In this document: positions 10,043 to 17,896 of the stretch, piece after piece | How positions within the stretch are numbered: the first letter of the stretch is position 1 | Layout: every line of letters starts with the position of its first letter | Assembly (NCBI RefSeq): GCF_001073085.1 | Contig: NZ_JVFV01000013.1 | Coordinates: 1-64,000 of the forward strand | Length of the DNA stretch: 64,000 bases | Direction: 5' to 3' | Source: Streptococcus pseudopneumoniae | Lineage (GTDB): Bacteria > Bacillota > Bacilli > Lactobacillales > Streptococcaceae | The notes under the pieces: generated by a model | What the model saw: the letters and a program-made list of their open reading frames with translations, nothing else | Told to the model about the DNA's origin: nothing | Database searches by the model: none | Position numbers and translations under genes: made by a program

Positions 10043-10279
10043 CTAATGCACCGCCTTCAACAATGTGTTATTTTTCAAATTATCCCTTTTCGCTTTTTGC
10101 GTAGCTGGATAAATCATAGCATTGGCTCTTGTCTTACCAACGTGGCTATCTTGTTCATAGCCAGGACCACATCTTTTTTTAATGACCGTTGCTTCTTTGT
10201 TCAGAATATCCTGAACCTCTTTTGATTTCAAAAGAGCTCCTACACCCGCACCGATAAGCTTGACTTTGAAATTACTCAT
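10043..10279 (-). CDS. HK97 gp10-like head-tail joining protein
   Basis: 78 aa from the ATG at 10279 (MSNFKVKLIG), which overlaps the stop of the gene before it; a TTG three codons earlier is possible. Sequence features are KVKLIGAGVGALLKSKEVQDILNKEA and a basic C-terminal half ending in LKNNTLLKAVH, as in short members of the HK97-gp10 family. Order (connector, head closure, this gene, tail terminator, tail tube) supports a neck role. It is shorter than the usual 100-130 aa, so it may be a compact variant. Confidence 0.65.
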   Translation of the reverse strand: MSNFKVKLIGAGVGALLKSKEVQDILNKEATVIKKRCGPGYEQDSHVGKTRANAMIYPATQKAKRDNLKNNTLLKAVH

Positions 10280-10610
10280 ACACTTCAACCATCACTTTCT
10301 TATTCCATTCCAAAGGCATCATGGCTTCAATGCCTTCTAACGGAATGCCAATCGTGCGCCATTTGCGCCCAAAGAAATGAACCTCACGGTCTTTCCACTC
10401 GTTTTGGTCACTTTTTGGGATACCTAGCGTATAAATAGCCTTCTTTCCAGTCAAATTAAGCTGATTAGTTACATCTTCTGTTGAAGCTGGAACAACCAGA
10501 ACATTATCTACTTGAATTTCAGTATTCTCATAGATGGGATGCCCAAAGTCATCCTTTCCCGTCTTGGTTTTTCCAATCAATGTTACAGTAATTCCTTTAA
10601 TCCGTCCCAT
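10272..10610 (-). CDS. Head closure / head-tail adaptor protein
   Basis: 112 aa from the ATG at 10610 (MGRIKGITVTLIGKTKTGKD). The short beta-barrel protein with VTLIGKTKTGKDDFGHPIYE resembles SPP1 gp16/head-tail adaptor proteins, which plug the connector after DNA packaging. It overlaps both neighbours (upstream connector by 14 nt, downstream gp10-like gene by 8 nt), a sign of tight coupling in the neck-gene cluster. Confidence 0.7.
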   Translation of the reverse strand: MGRIKGITVTLIGKTKTGKDDFGHPIYENTEIQVDNVLVVPASTEDVTNQLNLTGKKAIYTLGIPKSDQNEWKDREVHFFGRKWRTIGIPLEGIEAMMPLEWNKKVMVEVYE

Positions 10611-10992
10611 AGATATCAATCACCCCATATCTTTGTTTTTTGAGACCGAGACGTTTCAATTCTGAATCCTTGATAAAGAGACCACCGCCAGGAACTAGAT
10701 AAGAACCACTGAAGGAATAACCTAAAGCGGACTCAGCCACCTGAGTCATTGGCTCTTGGTCAGTTGAGGTCATCAATGTGCGAGCTACCACATCAACTGT
10801 GACGGACTTAACGACCATGGAAAAAGATGGATCAGTAGCCACCAACCCATCTAAATCCTTGCCAACTTTTTTAGCTTCAACACGAAGAGAATGAGAAACA
10901 ACTTCCAACAGCGCCTCGGCTCGTTTTTCCTCATCGAATTTTAACGCCCGCCACAATTTTTTCAGATCATCTACTGTTGCAAAGTTTTCCAT
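10597..10992 (-). CDS. Head-tail connector (gp6/gp15-like head completion)
   Basis: 131 aa, mostly helical: MENFATVDDLKKLWRALKFDEEKRAEALLEVVSHSLRVEAKK. The N-terminal helical bundle with conserved LWR and the C-terminal GGGLFIKDSELKRLGL segment fit phage Gp19/Gp15/Gp42-type head-completion proteins that dock below the portal. It follows the small HeH protein and major capsid genes, as expected for the first neck gene. Confidence 0.75.
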   Translation of the reverse strand: MENFATVDDLKKLWRALKFDEEKRAEALLEVVSHSLRVEAKKVGKDLDGLVATDPSFSMVVKSVTVDVVARTLMTSTDQEPMTQVAESALGYSFSGSYLVPGGGLFIKDSELKRLGLKKQRYGVIDIYGTD

Positions 10993-11012
10993 TTCTACCT
11001 CCAGTCAAGCGG

Positions 11013-11231
11013 CTACTGAGCTTCAGTGTCAGCTTGTTCAATCAGTGAAATCAATTCAGGTTTTGTGGCGCGATTATCATAAGTAATCCCTTTTTCATCA
11101 AGGATTTCTTTCAACGCTGCGTTAGTCAATGAGTCCAAGGGCTTATATTCTTCAATTGGAACCCAATCACCTCCACTAATTGCATTTTCAGTAACGATAG
11201 TAGTCCCTGTTTTTACATTAATGTACTCCAT
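11013..11231 (-). CDS. Small phage protein with HeH/LEM-like helix-extended-loop-helix motif
   Basis: 72 aa. The C-terminal half (LTNAALKEILDEKGITYDNRATKPELISLIE) is a recognisable HeH/LEM-type DNA- or protein-binding motif. The N-terminal half is short and beta-like. It is located 3 bp after the major capsid gene and before the connector gene, where many streptococcal phages have a small protein of this type. Function unknown; it may bind packaged DNA or the capsid. Confidence 0.65.
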   Translation of the reverse strand: MEYINVKTGTTIVTENAISGGDWVPIEEYKPLDSLTNAALKEILDEKGITYDNRATKPELISLIEQADTEAQ

Positions 11232-11234
11232 ATA

Positions 11235-12131
11235 CTACCCCGCTTTCACAACACGAGCAAAGCTGTTTTTGTCCAAAATTCCCCATCCGAGATAGATTTC
11301 TGCACGAAGATAGACTTGGTTATAACCTTTCAAGTCTTTTCCAGAATTATCTGGATCACCATATCGAATAACTTCGAGTGGAATCTGCTTAGCATATCCC
11401 CATTTAACCATGTTAGCAAAGTCACCAACAATAGCAACATCCTTATTGGTTCCAACATTAAGACCAACTGTAGTATTCACATCTACAGGTAGACCATTAA
11501 TAGCCCCCGGATTTGCTCCCCATGCTAATTCAGGGTATAGGCGCTCATTAGCTGAGTTCTTCATGCTAGCTAGTGCACTTGCAAATGTAGTATCAATAGC
11601 CATACCGCTAACGATATTATCAGCTCCTTGAATCATTTTAACTGCATCTTCGACATTAGTATCTGGATCGCTTGTTGTAAAGTTCACTGTCTGAGTGACC
11701 GCCTTGTCAAAACAGTTATCCCCAATAACAGCGGATTCTTGTTTAGTACGTGGATTTACGCCATGGAAGGACATGATATCAATACCACGAGCTACTTTAT
11801 TAGCAAACCCTTCATTGAATGACTTCAAAATATCGATTTTAGCCTCTTCTGATGCAAAAATGAACTCATCAGATACACGAGCACCATACTCAATTTTGAT
11901 AGGTACAATAGTTACAGGTTCTAGACTTGCACCACCATGCGTTTTCTTCCCGTTTTCTGCAACGATGTCTACATCAGCATCTAACGAGAAGGTGAATTCT
12001 TTCAACCCATTGAAAGGAATCGCTTGTTGATTAGACAATTTAGCCAGTGAGCTGTGACCCTTAACTTTGTTGATAAGGTCTGTCACAAGCATTGGGTCAA
12101 ATAATGTTCCTCTTGATAGTTGATCTGTCAT
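11235..12131 (-). CDS. Major capsid protein (HK97 fold)
   Basis: 298 aa. MTDQLSRGTLFDPMLVTDLINKVKGHSSLAKLSNQQAIPFNGLKEFTF is a typical streptococcal phage capsid start. The central ARGIDIMSFHGVNPRTKQ and the C-terminal YLRAEIYLGWGILDKNSFARVVKAG match HK97-fold capsids of the phi-like siphophages. The scaffold is a separate upstream gene rather than an N-terminal delta domain. The gene lies 14 bp after the scaffold gene and forms the late structural cluster. Confidence 0.9.
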   Translation of the reverse strand: MTDQLSRGTLFDPMLVTDLINKVKGHSSLAKLSNQQAIPFNGLKEFTFSLDADVDIVAENGKKTHGGASLEPVTIVPIKIEYGARVSDEFIFASEEAKIDILKSFNEGFANKVARGIDIMSFHGVNPRTKQESAVIGDNCFDKAVTQTVNFTTSDPDTNVEDAVKMIQGADNIVSGMAIDTTFASALASMKNSANERLYPELAWGANPGAINGLPVDVNTTVGLNVGTNKDVAIVGDFANMVKWGYAKQIPLEVIRYGDPDNSGKDLKGYNQVYLRAEIYLGWGILDKNSFARVVKAG

Positions 12132-12145
12132 ATATTTTTACTCCT

Positions 12146-12607
12146 TTAATCTTCAAAAACTAAACCTTGTACTAGGTTTTTATAAGATGTATTTTCAGTT
12201 TTTTCTAGAGTAGGCTCTAGATTTCGCATTGGTGCGAAATGTTCAGTAGGTTTTACGAAAGATGCCAAGCGCTCTGCATCTGCTTTGAAGCTTTCTTCAT
12301 CAGTTCCCTGCAAACGGTCTGCAAGGTCGTAAGGCAATCCGTACTGCAAAGCCACACGAGTTCGCAGACTAGCCGTCTCATAACCAGCGATTTGACTCTG
12401 CAACTCTTCAAGTTGCTTGTCAGTATCTGCCTTGCTTTGATTAGTAGCTTCGATTGTTGACTTCAAGCCAACATTTTCTTCTTCCAATTCTGCAACACGA
12501 GACTTGAGCTGGTCATAGTCGCCATACTTCTCTTTCTCTCGAGATAAGCGCCCCTTAATAGCAGCATCAAATTCTTCTTGTGTAGTGATTGGTTTAAATT
12601 CTGACAT
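12146..12607 (-). CDS. Capsid scaffold protein (GP20 / DUF4355-like)
   Basis: 153 aa from the ATG at 12607 (MSEFKPITTQEEFDAAIKGRL), chosen because GGAG lies eight bases upstream; longer starts lack a ribosome site. Residues 30-80 are a coiled coil (LKSRVAELEEENVGLKSTIEATNQ). The acidic N-terminus with the EEFDAAI segment and position directly before the capsid gene fit phage minor structural GP20 scaffolds, which template procapsid assembly and are then removed. Confidence 0.85.
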   Translation of the reverse strand: MSEFKPITTQEEFDAAIKGRLSREKEKYGDYDQLKSRVAELEEENVGLKSTIEATNQSKADTDKQLEELQSQIAGYETASLRTRVALQYGLPYDLADRLQGTDEESFKADAERLASFVKPTEHFAPMRNLEPTLEKTENTSYKNLVQGLVFED

Positions 12608-12687
12608 TCTCATGTCTCCTTTCTCCTGCTTCCCCGGCAGTTCGGTAATTTTGGGCATCAAAAAAAGCAGTCGCAAGACCGCTTATT

Positions 12688-14100
12688 TTAATAACTGATT
12701 TTTTGCTTTTTCTTAGGCTTGGTCGTAGCACAAGCCCAGTGCGCAAGCAAAGCACTATCCATCAAAGAAATATCCATATCGTCAAAGTGCGATCGATAAC
12801 CAAAGCCACCATTTGAGCCAATATTCCGCTTGTCGCAGTTAGTAGCTACTTTTGATAGCGATGGTTGGCCAGCGTGACAGATGGTCTTCTGGTAAATCCC
12901 CTGCTCCCAAAGAGCATTGGCCACGATGATTTCTTTCACCGTTGGTAGAATCACGTTCTTGATTCTGTAGTCCTTCAACTCTTCGTCCAGGATCTTTTGA
13001 CCACTTGCGCCATCAATGACAATTTGAGCCACGTCGGCTTGACGCAAGAAAGCAACCATCCACTCATTCCCATTACGAACAGACTGACAATCGACTGTCT
13101 CGATAAAGAAACGGCCATCCTTGGTCCGTGCAGCAATACTCAATGCCACGTTCGTTCCGTCTTGGCCATACTTGATACCAACAGACAACTTGCCAGATAA
13201 TTCTGGGACATCATCCACCTTGAGCTCGTTCCACTCAGTTTCAGAAATAGCAGATTTCTGGTTGTAGGTTGGCCAGAATCCCAAACGTTGGATATTATGG
13301 TCCAACTTATCCTCACCAAGCTCTGCTTCAATTTTCCGCTCATTTAAGTGGTATCCCATGGATGGATTAGAATTATACCAGGCTTCCACATCGTCAATTT
13401 CCTTTTCATCAGAAACCGACCACTCAGCCCAGCCAGAATACTTCCCTTTCCCAAAGAGACAAGTCTCACGATACTTAGTAAAAACCGTTCCACTTGATAC
13501 AGGTGTCGGAGGTGTCCCACACATGATTGTGATAGGATTTTCACTATCAGTAACCGTGTATTTCAAAGCAGATTCCTGTTCAGTAGTATATTCCTGAGCC
13601 TCGTCAATGATCAGCATGTCAAACCCTTCACCAAGACCACCATTTGATGTTCTGGTACGGAATTGGACAACACCACCCGTTGAATAAAGTTCGATTCTCT
13701 CTTGCCCTTTGGCTCGAATAGAATTAAAATCCTCACCATCCACATACCCCATTTTCTCAAGATATCGTTTCACCTTCTCGAAAGAGGCATGAGATGTGGA
13801 AATTCTGTGGGCAGTATGTAGGATATTTAATCCTTCATGTAGCCCCCAAATTTCACCAATATATAGGATTTCAGATTTACCATTACGACGAGGGATAGAG
13901 TAGCCAAACTTCTGATGCACCCAAAGACCGTTCTTGTCAACAGCCATCATAGGCAGTAAGAGATTTTTCTGCCAGGCATAGCAAGAAAGACCAGTCCGTT
14001 CGTAAAGCTCAATCGCTTCTCTAGCTCTTGAATTTTTCTTGACATATTTTAAAATCACCGATTGAGTAGGATTCTGATTGCCAAGTTTCTTCCTCGCCAT
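12688..14100 (-). CDS. Terminase large subunit
   Basis: 470 aa packaging motor. Visible motifs: a Walker A-like PRRNGKSE near residue 70, Walker B plus catalytic Glu in MLIIDEAQE near 160, the coupling motif MCGTPP near 195, and a C-terminal RNase H-like nuclease domain with IKYGQDG, IDGASG and DDMDISLMDSA acidic residues. It packages DNA into the procapsid and cuts concatemers. Placement is unusual: it lies downstream of portal and MuF genes and just before scaffold, not at the head of the packaging cluster, and no obvious small subunit adjoins it. Confidence 0.93.
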   Translation of the reverse strand: MARKKLGNQNPTQSVILKYVKKNSRAREAIELYERTGLSCYAWQKNLLLPMMAVDKNGLWVHQKFGYSIPRRNGKSEILYIGEIWGLHEGLNILHTAHRISTSHASFEKVKRYLEKMGYVDGEDFNSIRAKGQERIELYSTGGVVQFRTRTSNGGLGEGFDMLIIDEAQEYTTEQESALKYTVTDSENPITIMCGTPPTPVSSGTVFTKYRETCLFGKGKYSGWAEWSVSDEKEIDDVEAWYNSNPSMGYHLNERKIEAELGEDKLDHNIQRLGFWPTYNQKSAISETEWNELKVDDVPELSGKLSVGIKYGQDGTNVALSIAARTKDGRFFIETVDCQSVRNGNEWMVAFLRQADVAQIVIDGASGQKILDEELKDYRIKNVILPTVKEIIVANALWEQGIYQKTICHAGQPSLSKVATNCDKRNIGSNGGFGYRSHFDDMDISLMDSALLAHWACATTKPKKKQKISY

Positions 14101-14151
14101 TCTAATTTCCTTTCAATCGTCATCGCATGATAACCCTATCGCTGGGATAAT

Positions 14152-14382
14152 TTAATTGATCACGTTCAAAATATAATTTTTAGCAACATCCAGCATTCCC
14201 AATGCCTGCAAACTACTTTCCCAGCTATAGCCAAGATTTATCTCACCATCTTTATCTAAAGAAACCACCAGCACCGAAGTGTAGCCATGGCTAGCCTCAA
14301 GATTTTCTTCCAAAATTTCTTTCACGGAAGCACCGCGCTCAAGACTAGACTTTTTCTCTGAAAAATCAATTGTGTTTCCCAT
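14152..14382 (-). CDS. Small phage protein of unknown function
   Basis: 76 aa from the ATG at 14382, preceded by GGAG and a five-base spacer. MGNTIDFSEKKSSLERGASVKEILEENLEASHGYTSVLVV has an N-terminal basic-acidic tail followed by a compact alpha/beta domain (VLVVSLDKDGEINLGYSWES). Similar small phage proteins start with the NxIDFS motif, but I know of no established function. It lies between the 63-aa gene and terminase and could be a head accessory factor. Confidence 0.6.
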   Translation of the reverse strand: MGNTIDFSEKKSSLERGASVKEILEENLEASHGYTSVLVVSLDKDGEINLGYSWESSLQALGMLDVAKNYILNVIN

Positions 14383-14433
14383 CGTTACTCCTTCCAAAGC
14401 ATAATAAAAGCACCCTGACCACTGTCAACGTGC

Positions 14434-14625
14434 TTATGCTATAATTTTAACTTCCTTGATTTCGTCCTCAAAGAGTTTTGTCCACCGGGTTCCTGACTTA
14501 ACGGACAACCCATCATATTCTTCATCATAGACATCCTTGTCCTCATAAAGACAGAGGCCTTCGAAGGTCTGGTTGTCAATATCGGTGATTCTGACAACCT
14601 TGTTATTAAATTTTCTAAGTTCCAT
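14434..14625 (-). CDS. Small acidic LSM/SH3-like protein, translationally coupled to the MuF-toxin gene
   Basis: 63 aa: MELRKFNNKVVRITDIDNQTFEGLCLYEDKD... then SGTRWTKLFEDEIKEVKII. The pattern of a short Sm-like barrel (KVVRITDIDNQTFEG ... IKEVKII) is visible, and the protein is strongly acidic. Its ATG shares one base with the end of the preceding MuF gene, whose C-terminus is a toxin-like domain. That coupling, the small size and the acidity make it a candidate immunity protein (inference). Alternatively it is an unrelated LSM-like housekeeping protein common in phages. Confidence 0.6.
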   Translation of the reverse strand: MELRKFNNKVVRITDIDNQTFEGLCLYEDKDVYDEEYDGLSVKSGTRWTKLFEDEIKEVKIIA

Positions 14626-15851
14626 CAGTCTCCCCTTTCGTAGTATGTCGGTATTAAGTGTGCGCCAGTTTTGCTATATTTGATTGTCATAGCATTTACT
14701 GGCTTACCAGTATAAACATCAATTCCTAACGGACTATCTTCAAATAAATCAACCTTTTCATTGCTGGTTTTAGCGCCTTTTCTACTAGTTTCTAAAAAAC
14801 CAGTCATCTTGTACTTATCGTACAAAGCATTTACATCTACATGATCATAAAAATAGCTCTTTCCAGAAAGTGATGTTGACTGAATATGCTTAGCTTGTTT
14901 CTCTGGATTGATTTTATCCAACCAAGTGCCATTTTTGAAGTTTTCCTGGATATAAACTACATCTTTTAAGTGTTCATATCCCTCACCACCATTATACTTC
15001 AAATCCTGAAACTTTGCTAGTGAAATAGGAGCATTTTGAACTCCTAAAACATCAACCATTTTCTTGTATTCCTGAATATCTGCTTTGCGATTATTATCAC
15101 GCACATCAATATTCATTCTCTTGCGATTTTCTAATTCATCAGAACTCTCATTTCTGATTTTTTTAGTCCAAGAATTTTGAACCTTACCATTTTTAGGATG
15201 ATAGTCAATTACACAAGTGCAATGCTGATGCCTTCTGTAGAAATTATTTGGCTCTTCACCGTATATATAATTTCCTACCAAGCTATCACACCATTTGCAA
15301 CAACGTCTAGTAGAGTGTCTACTGATCGTCGGTACCAATCCAGTTTTAGCATGAAACTCCGCATTCTTCCTGATTGTATCATCGATAATGGACTGAGTGA
15401 AATTCACAATAGGTTCACCGAGCAACCAACTGACATCCTCAAAATTCTCCTCAGACGAAAAGCGATTGACAATACCAGCGATTCGATCCTGATTCAACTC
15501 AGGAACTTGCACTTTGAGACCGATTTTTGCTTCATCATTCAAATTTTTCTGAACATCGCTAGCATAGCCACTAACAAGCTCGTGATTTCGTCCTAGCACG
15601 TCCGTCAGCAAACGCTGAGCGATATTGTAATACATTTTACCATCTGGTAATTTATCGGCGCTCAGAGACGCTCCTAGAGCCTTAGAAAGAATCTCTCCAA
15701 TTTCAATCGCAAACTCATTTGCAGTTTTGTAAGTGGCTTTTTTTGCTTTTAATGTAGCAAAAGCATTTCTGACAATCTCACTCTTACCGAAATCTCTCTC
15801 AAACCTCTCCTGAACCTCTTGCAAGATACCAGGTAAAACATCATTCTCCAT
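14625..15851 (-). CDS. MuF-type minor head protein with C-terminal polymorphic-toxin type 50-like (Ntox50) domain
   Basis: 408 aa from the ATG at 15851 (GAGG nine bases upstream); an upstream GTG is less likely. Residues about 1-240 are the phage head morphogenesis (SPP1 gp7/MuF) region, ending in the Cys/His cluster TRRCCKWCDSLVGNYIYG ... RRHQHCTC. After a charged linker, residues about 310-408 carry KQAKHIQSTSLSGKSYF and MTIKYSKTGAHLIPTYYERGD, which match my recollection of the Bacterial_toxin_50/BECR-fold RNase domain. Such MuF-toxin fusions are known from temperate phages of Firmicutes. The protein would be packaged in the head with the portal and could be injected with DNA. It overlaps the portal gene and is followed with 1-nt overlap by a small acidic gene. 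Confidence 0.8.
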   Translation of the reverse strand: MENDVLPGILQEVQERFERDFGKSEIVRNAFATLKAKKATYKTANEFAIEIGEILSKALGASLSADKLPDGKMYYNIAQRLLTDVLGRNHELVSGYASDVQKNLNDEAKIGLKVQVPELNQDRIAGIVNRFSSEENFEDVSWLLGEPIVNFTQSIIDDTIRKNAEFHAKTGLVPTISRHSTRRCCKWCDSLVGNYIYGEEPNNFYRRHQHCTCVIDYHPKNGKVQNSWTKKIRNESSDELENRKRMNIDVRDNNRKADIQEYKKMVDVLGVQNAPISLAKFQDLKYNGGEGYEHLKDVVYIQENFKNGTWLDKINPEKQAKHIQSTSLSGKSYFYDHVDVNALYDKYKMTGFLETSRKGAKTSNEKVDLFEDSPLGIDVYTGKPVNAMTIKYSKTGAHLIPTYYERGD

Positions 15852-17109
15852 TTGAACCACCCTCGCTTACCACTGGTTTAGCTGACATATCTCCAGCGAT
15901 ACCAGTAAGATCACGAATTGTCTCCGCATTGATGTAGCCAGGTAAGGCCTGATTCAATTTCACAACACCATCACCAATCATGGTCATCGTATTCGCATCC
16001 GCTTCAAACAATGGCTCCCATTTGACTGTAGTTCTTACGAATTGACTTCTCGCATAATGAAAATCATCTCTCAAGCAAGCAGCAACATAAGCCACATTGA
16101 GCAAACCTGCTCCCAGAGACCTCTGAGCCTTCCGACCAGCCAAGCGCAAATTCTCATGGCTAGCCTTGATAGCTTCCACAGATGATGGATTGTCAGACAC
16201 AAAGCCCAAATCATCCAAAGTCAATCCCATTTCACCAGCAAATCCAGCAGCAGCAGTTCTCAGCTGTTCAGTAAACGGTGACATGCTAGCGGTAGTAAAC
16301 TGTCCAACGCTCGGCTTCTCGCCTTTATCACTAGAAGAAATCGTCAACAAGCTTGATACAGTAGCTTTCCATTTCTCCATAGGCTCTGCATCAGGATCAA
16401 GCCCAAGAATATATTTCTGTGGCCATGAGTAGAACTCAGCAGTGATATCAGCCCGTTCCAAGGTACGCTTAGCGTATTTCTGATAATACATACCAGCTCT
16501 GGTTATACGACTCCGACCAAAAGGACGAACCGCATCAGGACGATGAATGACAGGAACCAGCAGAGGAATACCAGTTTCATTCGTAACCGAGTAAGGCTCC
16601 CCATCTTTCGGAACGAAGTGAGTAGCATTAGGCTCAAAGTAGGCTTCAAGTGTTGGATGATTGTAATCATCACGAGCCAACACCGCATAACCTTCCACAA
16701 GCAAGCCAGTTATAGGATCAATGACACCAGTTGCATTACTTGATTCAATGACTTGCAACCTCACCTCATCATCTTCACCCTTCGAAATGTAGACGAAACT
16801 ACACGAACCAATCAGCGCAGCTAAAATAGCACTATCAAAGAAGATATCAGGATTATTACGATCAAAAATTTCTGTAACATTAAAATCATCATTAGCAAAT
16901 GCCCTGAAAATCAAACGATCTGCAAGACTATCAACTCCCTTTGCAGCCCAACCAAGAACAGCTTGATACTTTACCCTGATATGTGCAGGAATTGTGATTC
17001 CTGTCGGCGCTTCATAGTGTTGCATCGCATAATGCTTGTACCTCAGATTGACTCTGCTCTGATAGAGAGTCAACTTTCTCCTAAGATACTCAATTCCTCT
17101 TAATTCCAA
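15841..17109 (-). CDS. Portal protein
   Basis: 422 aa. Typical SPP1 gp6/HK97-type portal of streptococcal phages: N-terminal helices (LRRKLTLYQSRVNLRYKHYAMQHYE), the stem region (GVDSLADRLIFRAF), the wing (DPITGLLVEGYAVLARDD) and the C-terminal crown (TASMSPFTEQLRTAAAGFAGEMGLTLDDLGF). It forms the dodecameric DNA gate at one capsid vertex and docks terminase. It overlaps the MuF gene by 11 nt, as is common for portal-MuF pairs, and follows HNH after a 208-nt G-rich gap. Confidence 0.9.
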   Translation of the reverse strand: MELRGIEYLRRKLTLYQSRVNLRYKHYAMQHYEAPTGITIPAHIRVKYQAVLGWAAKGVDSLADRLIFRAFANDDFNVTEIFDRNNPDIFFDSAILAALIGSCSFVYISKGEDDEVRLQVIESSNATGVIDPITGLLVEGYAVLARDDYNHPTLEAYFEPNATHFVPKDGEPYSVTNETGIPLLVPVIHRPDAVRPFGRSRITRAGMYYQKYAKRTLERADITAEFYSWPQKYILGLDPDAEPMEKWKATVSSLLTISSSDKGEKPSVGQFTTASMSPFTEQLRTAAAGFAGEMGLTLDDLGFVSDNPSSVEAIKASHENLRLAGRKAQRSLGAGLLNVAYVAACLRDDFHYARSQFVRTTVKWEPLFEADANTMTMIGDGVVKLNQALPGYINAETIRDLTGIAGDMSAKPVVSEGGSNGE

Positions 17110-17181
17110 ACCGTTCTCCTTCCATTGTAGTGATTTGGCGCGAGAAAAAATGTACAGTGACGGCGTGAAGCCCTCGAGCGC

Positions 17182-17215
17182 CTAGTGGGAGGGGGATACC
17201 CCCCTATCCTCTGCT
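17182..17215. repeat. G-rich palindromic motif between HNH and portal genes (candidate packaging-site element)
   Basis: The 208-nt gap 17110-17317 has no gene. It contains CTAGTGGGAGGGGGATA, where GGGGG-ATA-CCCCC forms a palindrome, followed by CTATCCT. Closely similar G-runs recur right upstream of HNH. Such GC blocks are striking in this AT-rich genome. HNH genes adjoin cos sites in many siphophages, so a terminase recognition role is possible but inferred. Confidence 0.4.
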
Positions 17216-17317
17216 AGGACTTACTTCACACATATCTGTTATTTTTTCAAATTCTAAGCATTCATTATTATTTTTGATATTTTTAAAAAATAATATAATT
17301 TTTCTTTTTTGGCTTCT

Positions 17318-17662
17318 TCAAGCTCTGTACTTTGTCCAATCTCTTGACTGTGGCAGGTTGCGATTGCCTACAACAGTAGCATTGGCTGACCTATCGTCAG
17401 CATATAACTTATCAGACTTCTGTCTGTTGCATTGCCAGTGCGCTAGCTGTAGGTTGTTGATGTCTGATGGATGACCGTTTCGATTGATTGGAATAATGTG
17501 ATCGATAACTGGTGACAAAGGATGTGGATACTTCAATGACTTATCCACTGGTAGTCCACAAATCCCACAAGTATTTCTGGTCTTTAGAATAATCTTTTTA
17601 TTCTTTTCAAAAGCGACTCTGTGAGGACCACTCCGGTCCGGTCTATCCTGGGGGGTATTCAT
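17318..17662 (-). CDS. HNH endonuclease (phage packaging-associated)
   Basis: 114 aa. The zinc-binding HNH core is visible: NTCGICGLPVDKSLKYPHPLSPVIDHIIPINRNGHPSDINNLQLAHWQCNRQK, with CxxC, the HNH His/Asp pair (IDHI), the Asn (NNLQ) and the final His/Cys. Family members of this size work with the terminase in cos cleavage in HK97-like phages. It heads the late structural cluster, as usual, but is here followed by portal, not by terminase genes. Confidence 0.87.
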   Translation of the reverse strand: MNTPQDRPDRSGPHRVAFEKNKKIILKTRNTCGICGLPVDKSLKYPHPLSPVIDHIIPINRNGHPSDINNLQLAHWQCNRQKSDKLYADDRSANATVVGNRNLPQSRDWTKYRA

Positions 17663-17767
17663 CTAGGGAGGGGGTCCTTTCTTCTTAGGGGAGGGGGATT
17701 GGTATTCTCAAATATACCCCCTCGGTATTTTTCAAAACAGGGGTGTTTTTAGTGCACCCACCCCCTC
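17663..17767. repeat. Cluster of G-rich repeats upstream of HNH (candidate cos/pac region)
   Basis: Gap 17663-17896 has no gene. It holds CTAGGGAGGGGGTCC (17663), TTAGGGGAGGGGGATT (17685), the mirrored ATACCCCCTC (17714) and CACCCACCCCCTC (17755). These repeat the GGGAGGGGG core also found at 17187 past HNH. The remainder of the gap is AT-rich without further structure. Recognition by terminase or HNH is inference. Confidence 0.4.
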
Positions 17768-17896
17768 TTGTATTTAACATATCTTATATTCTGTTAAATA
17801 AAACTAACATTCTTAAAAGTCAACTGTAGCAAGTGCTTACATCTGTTTCATTAAAAACTGATTTACTTTTTCTCAATATGTAAAATAAATAGTCAT

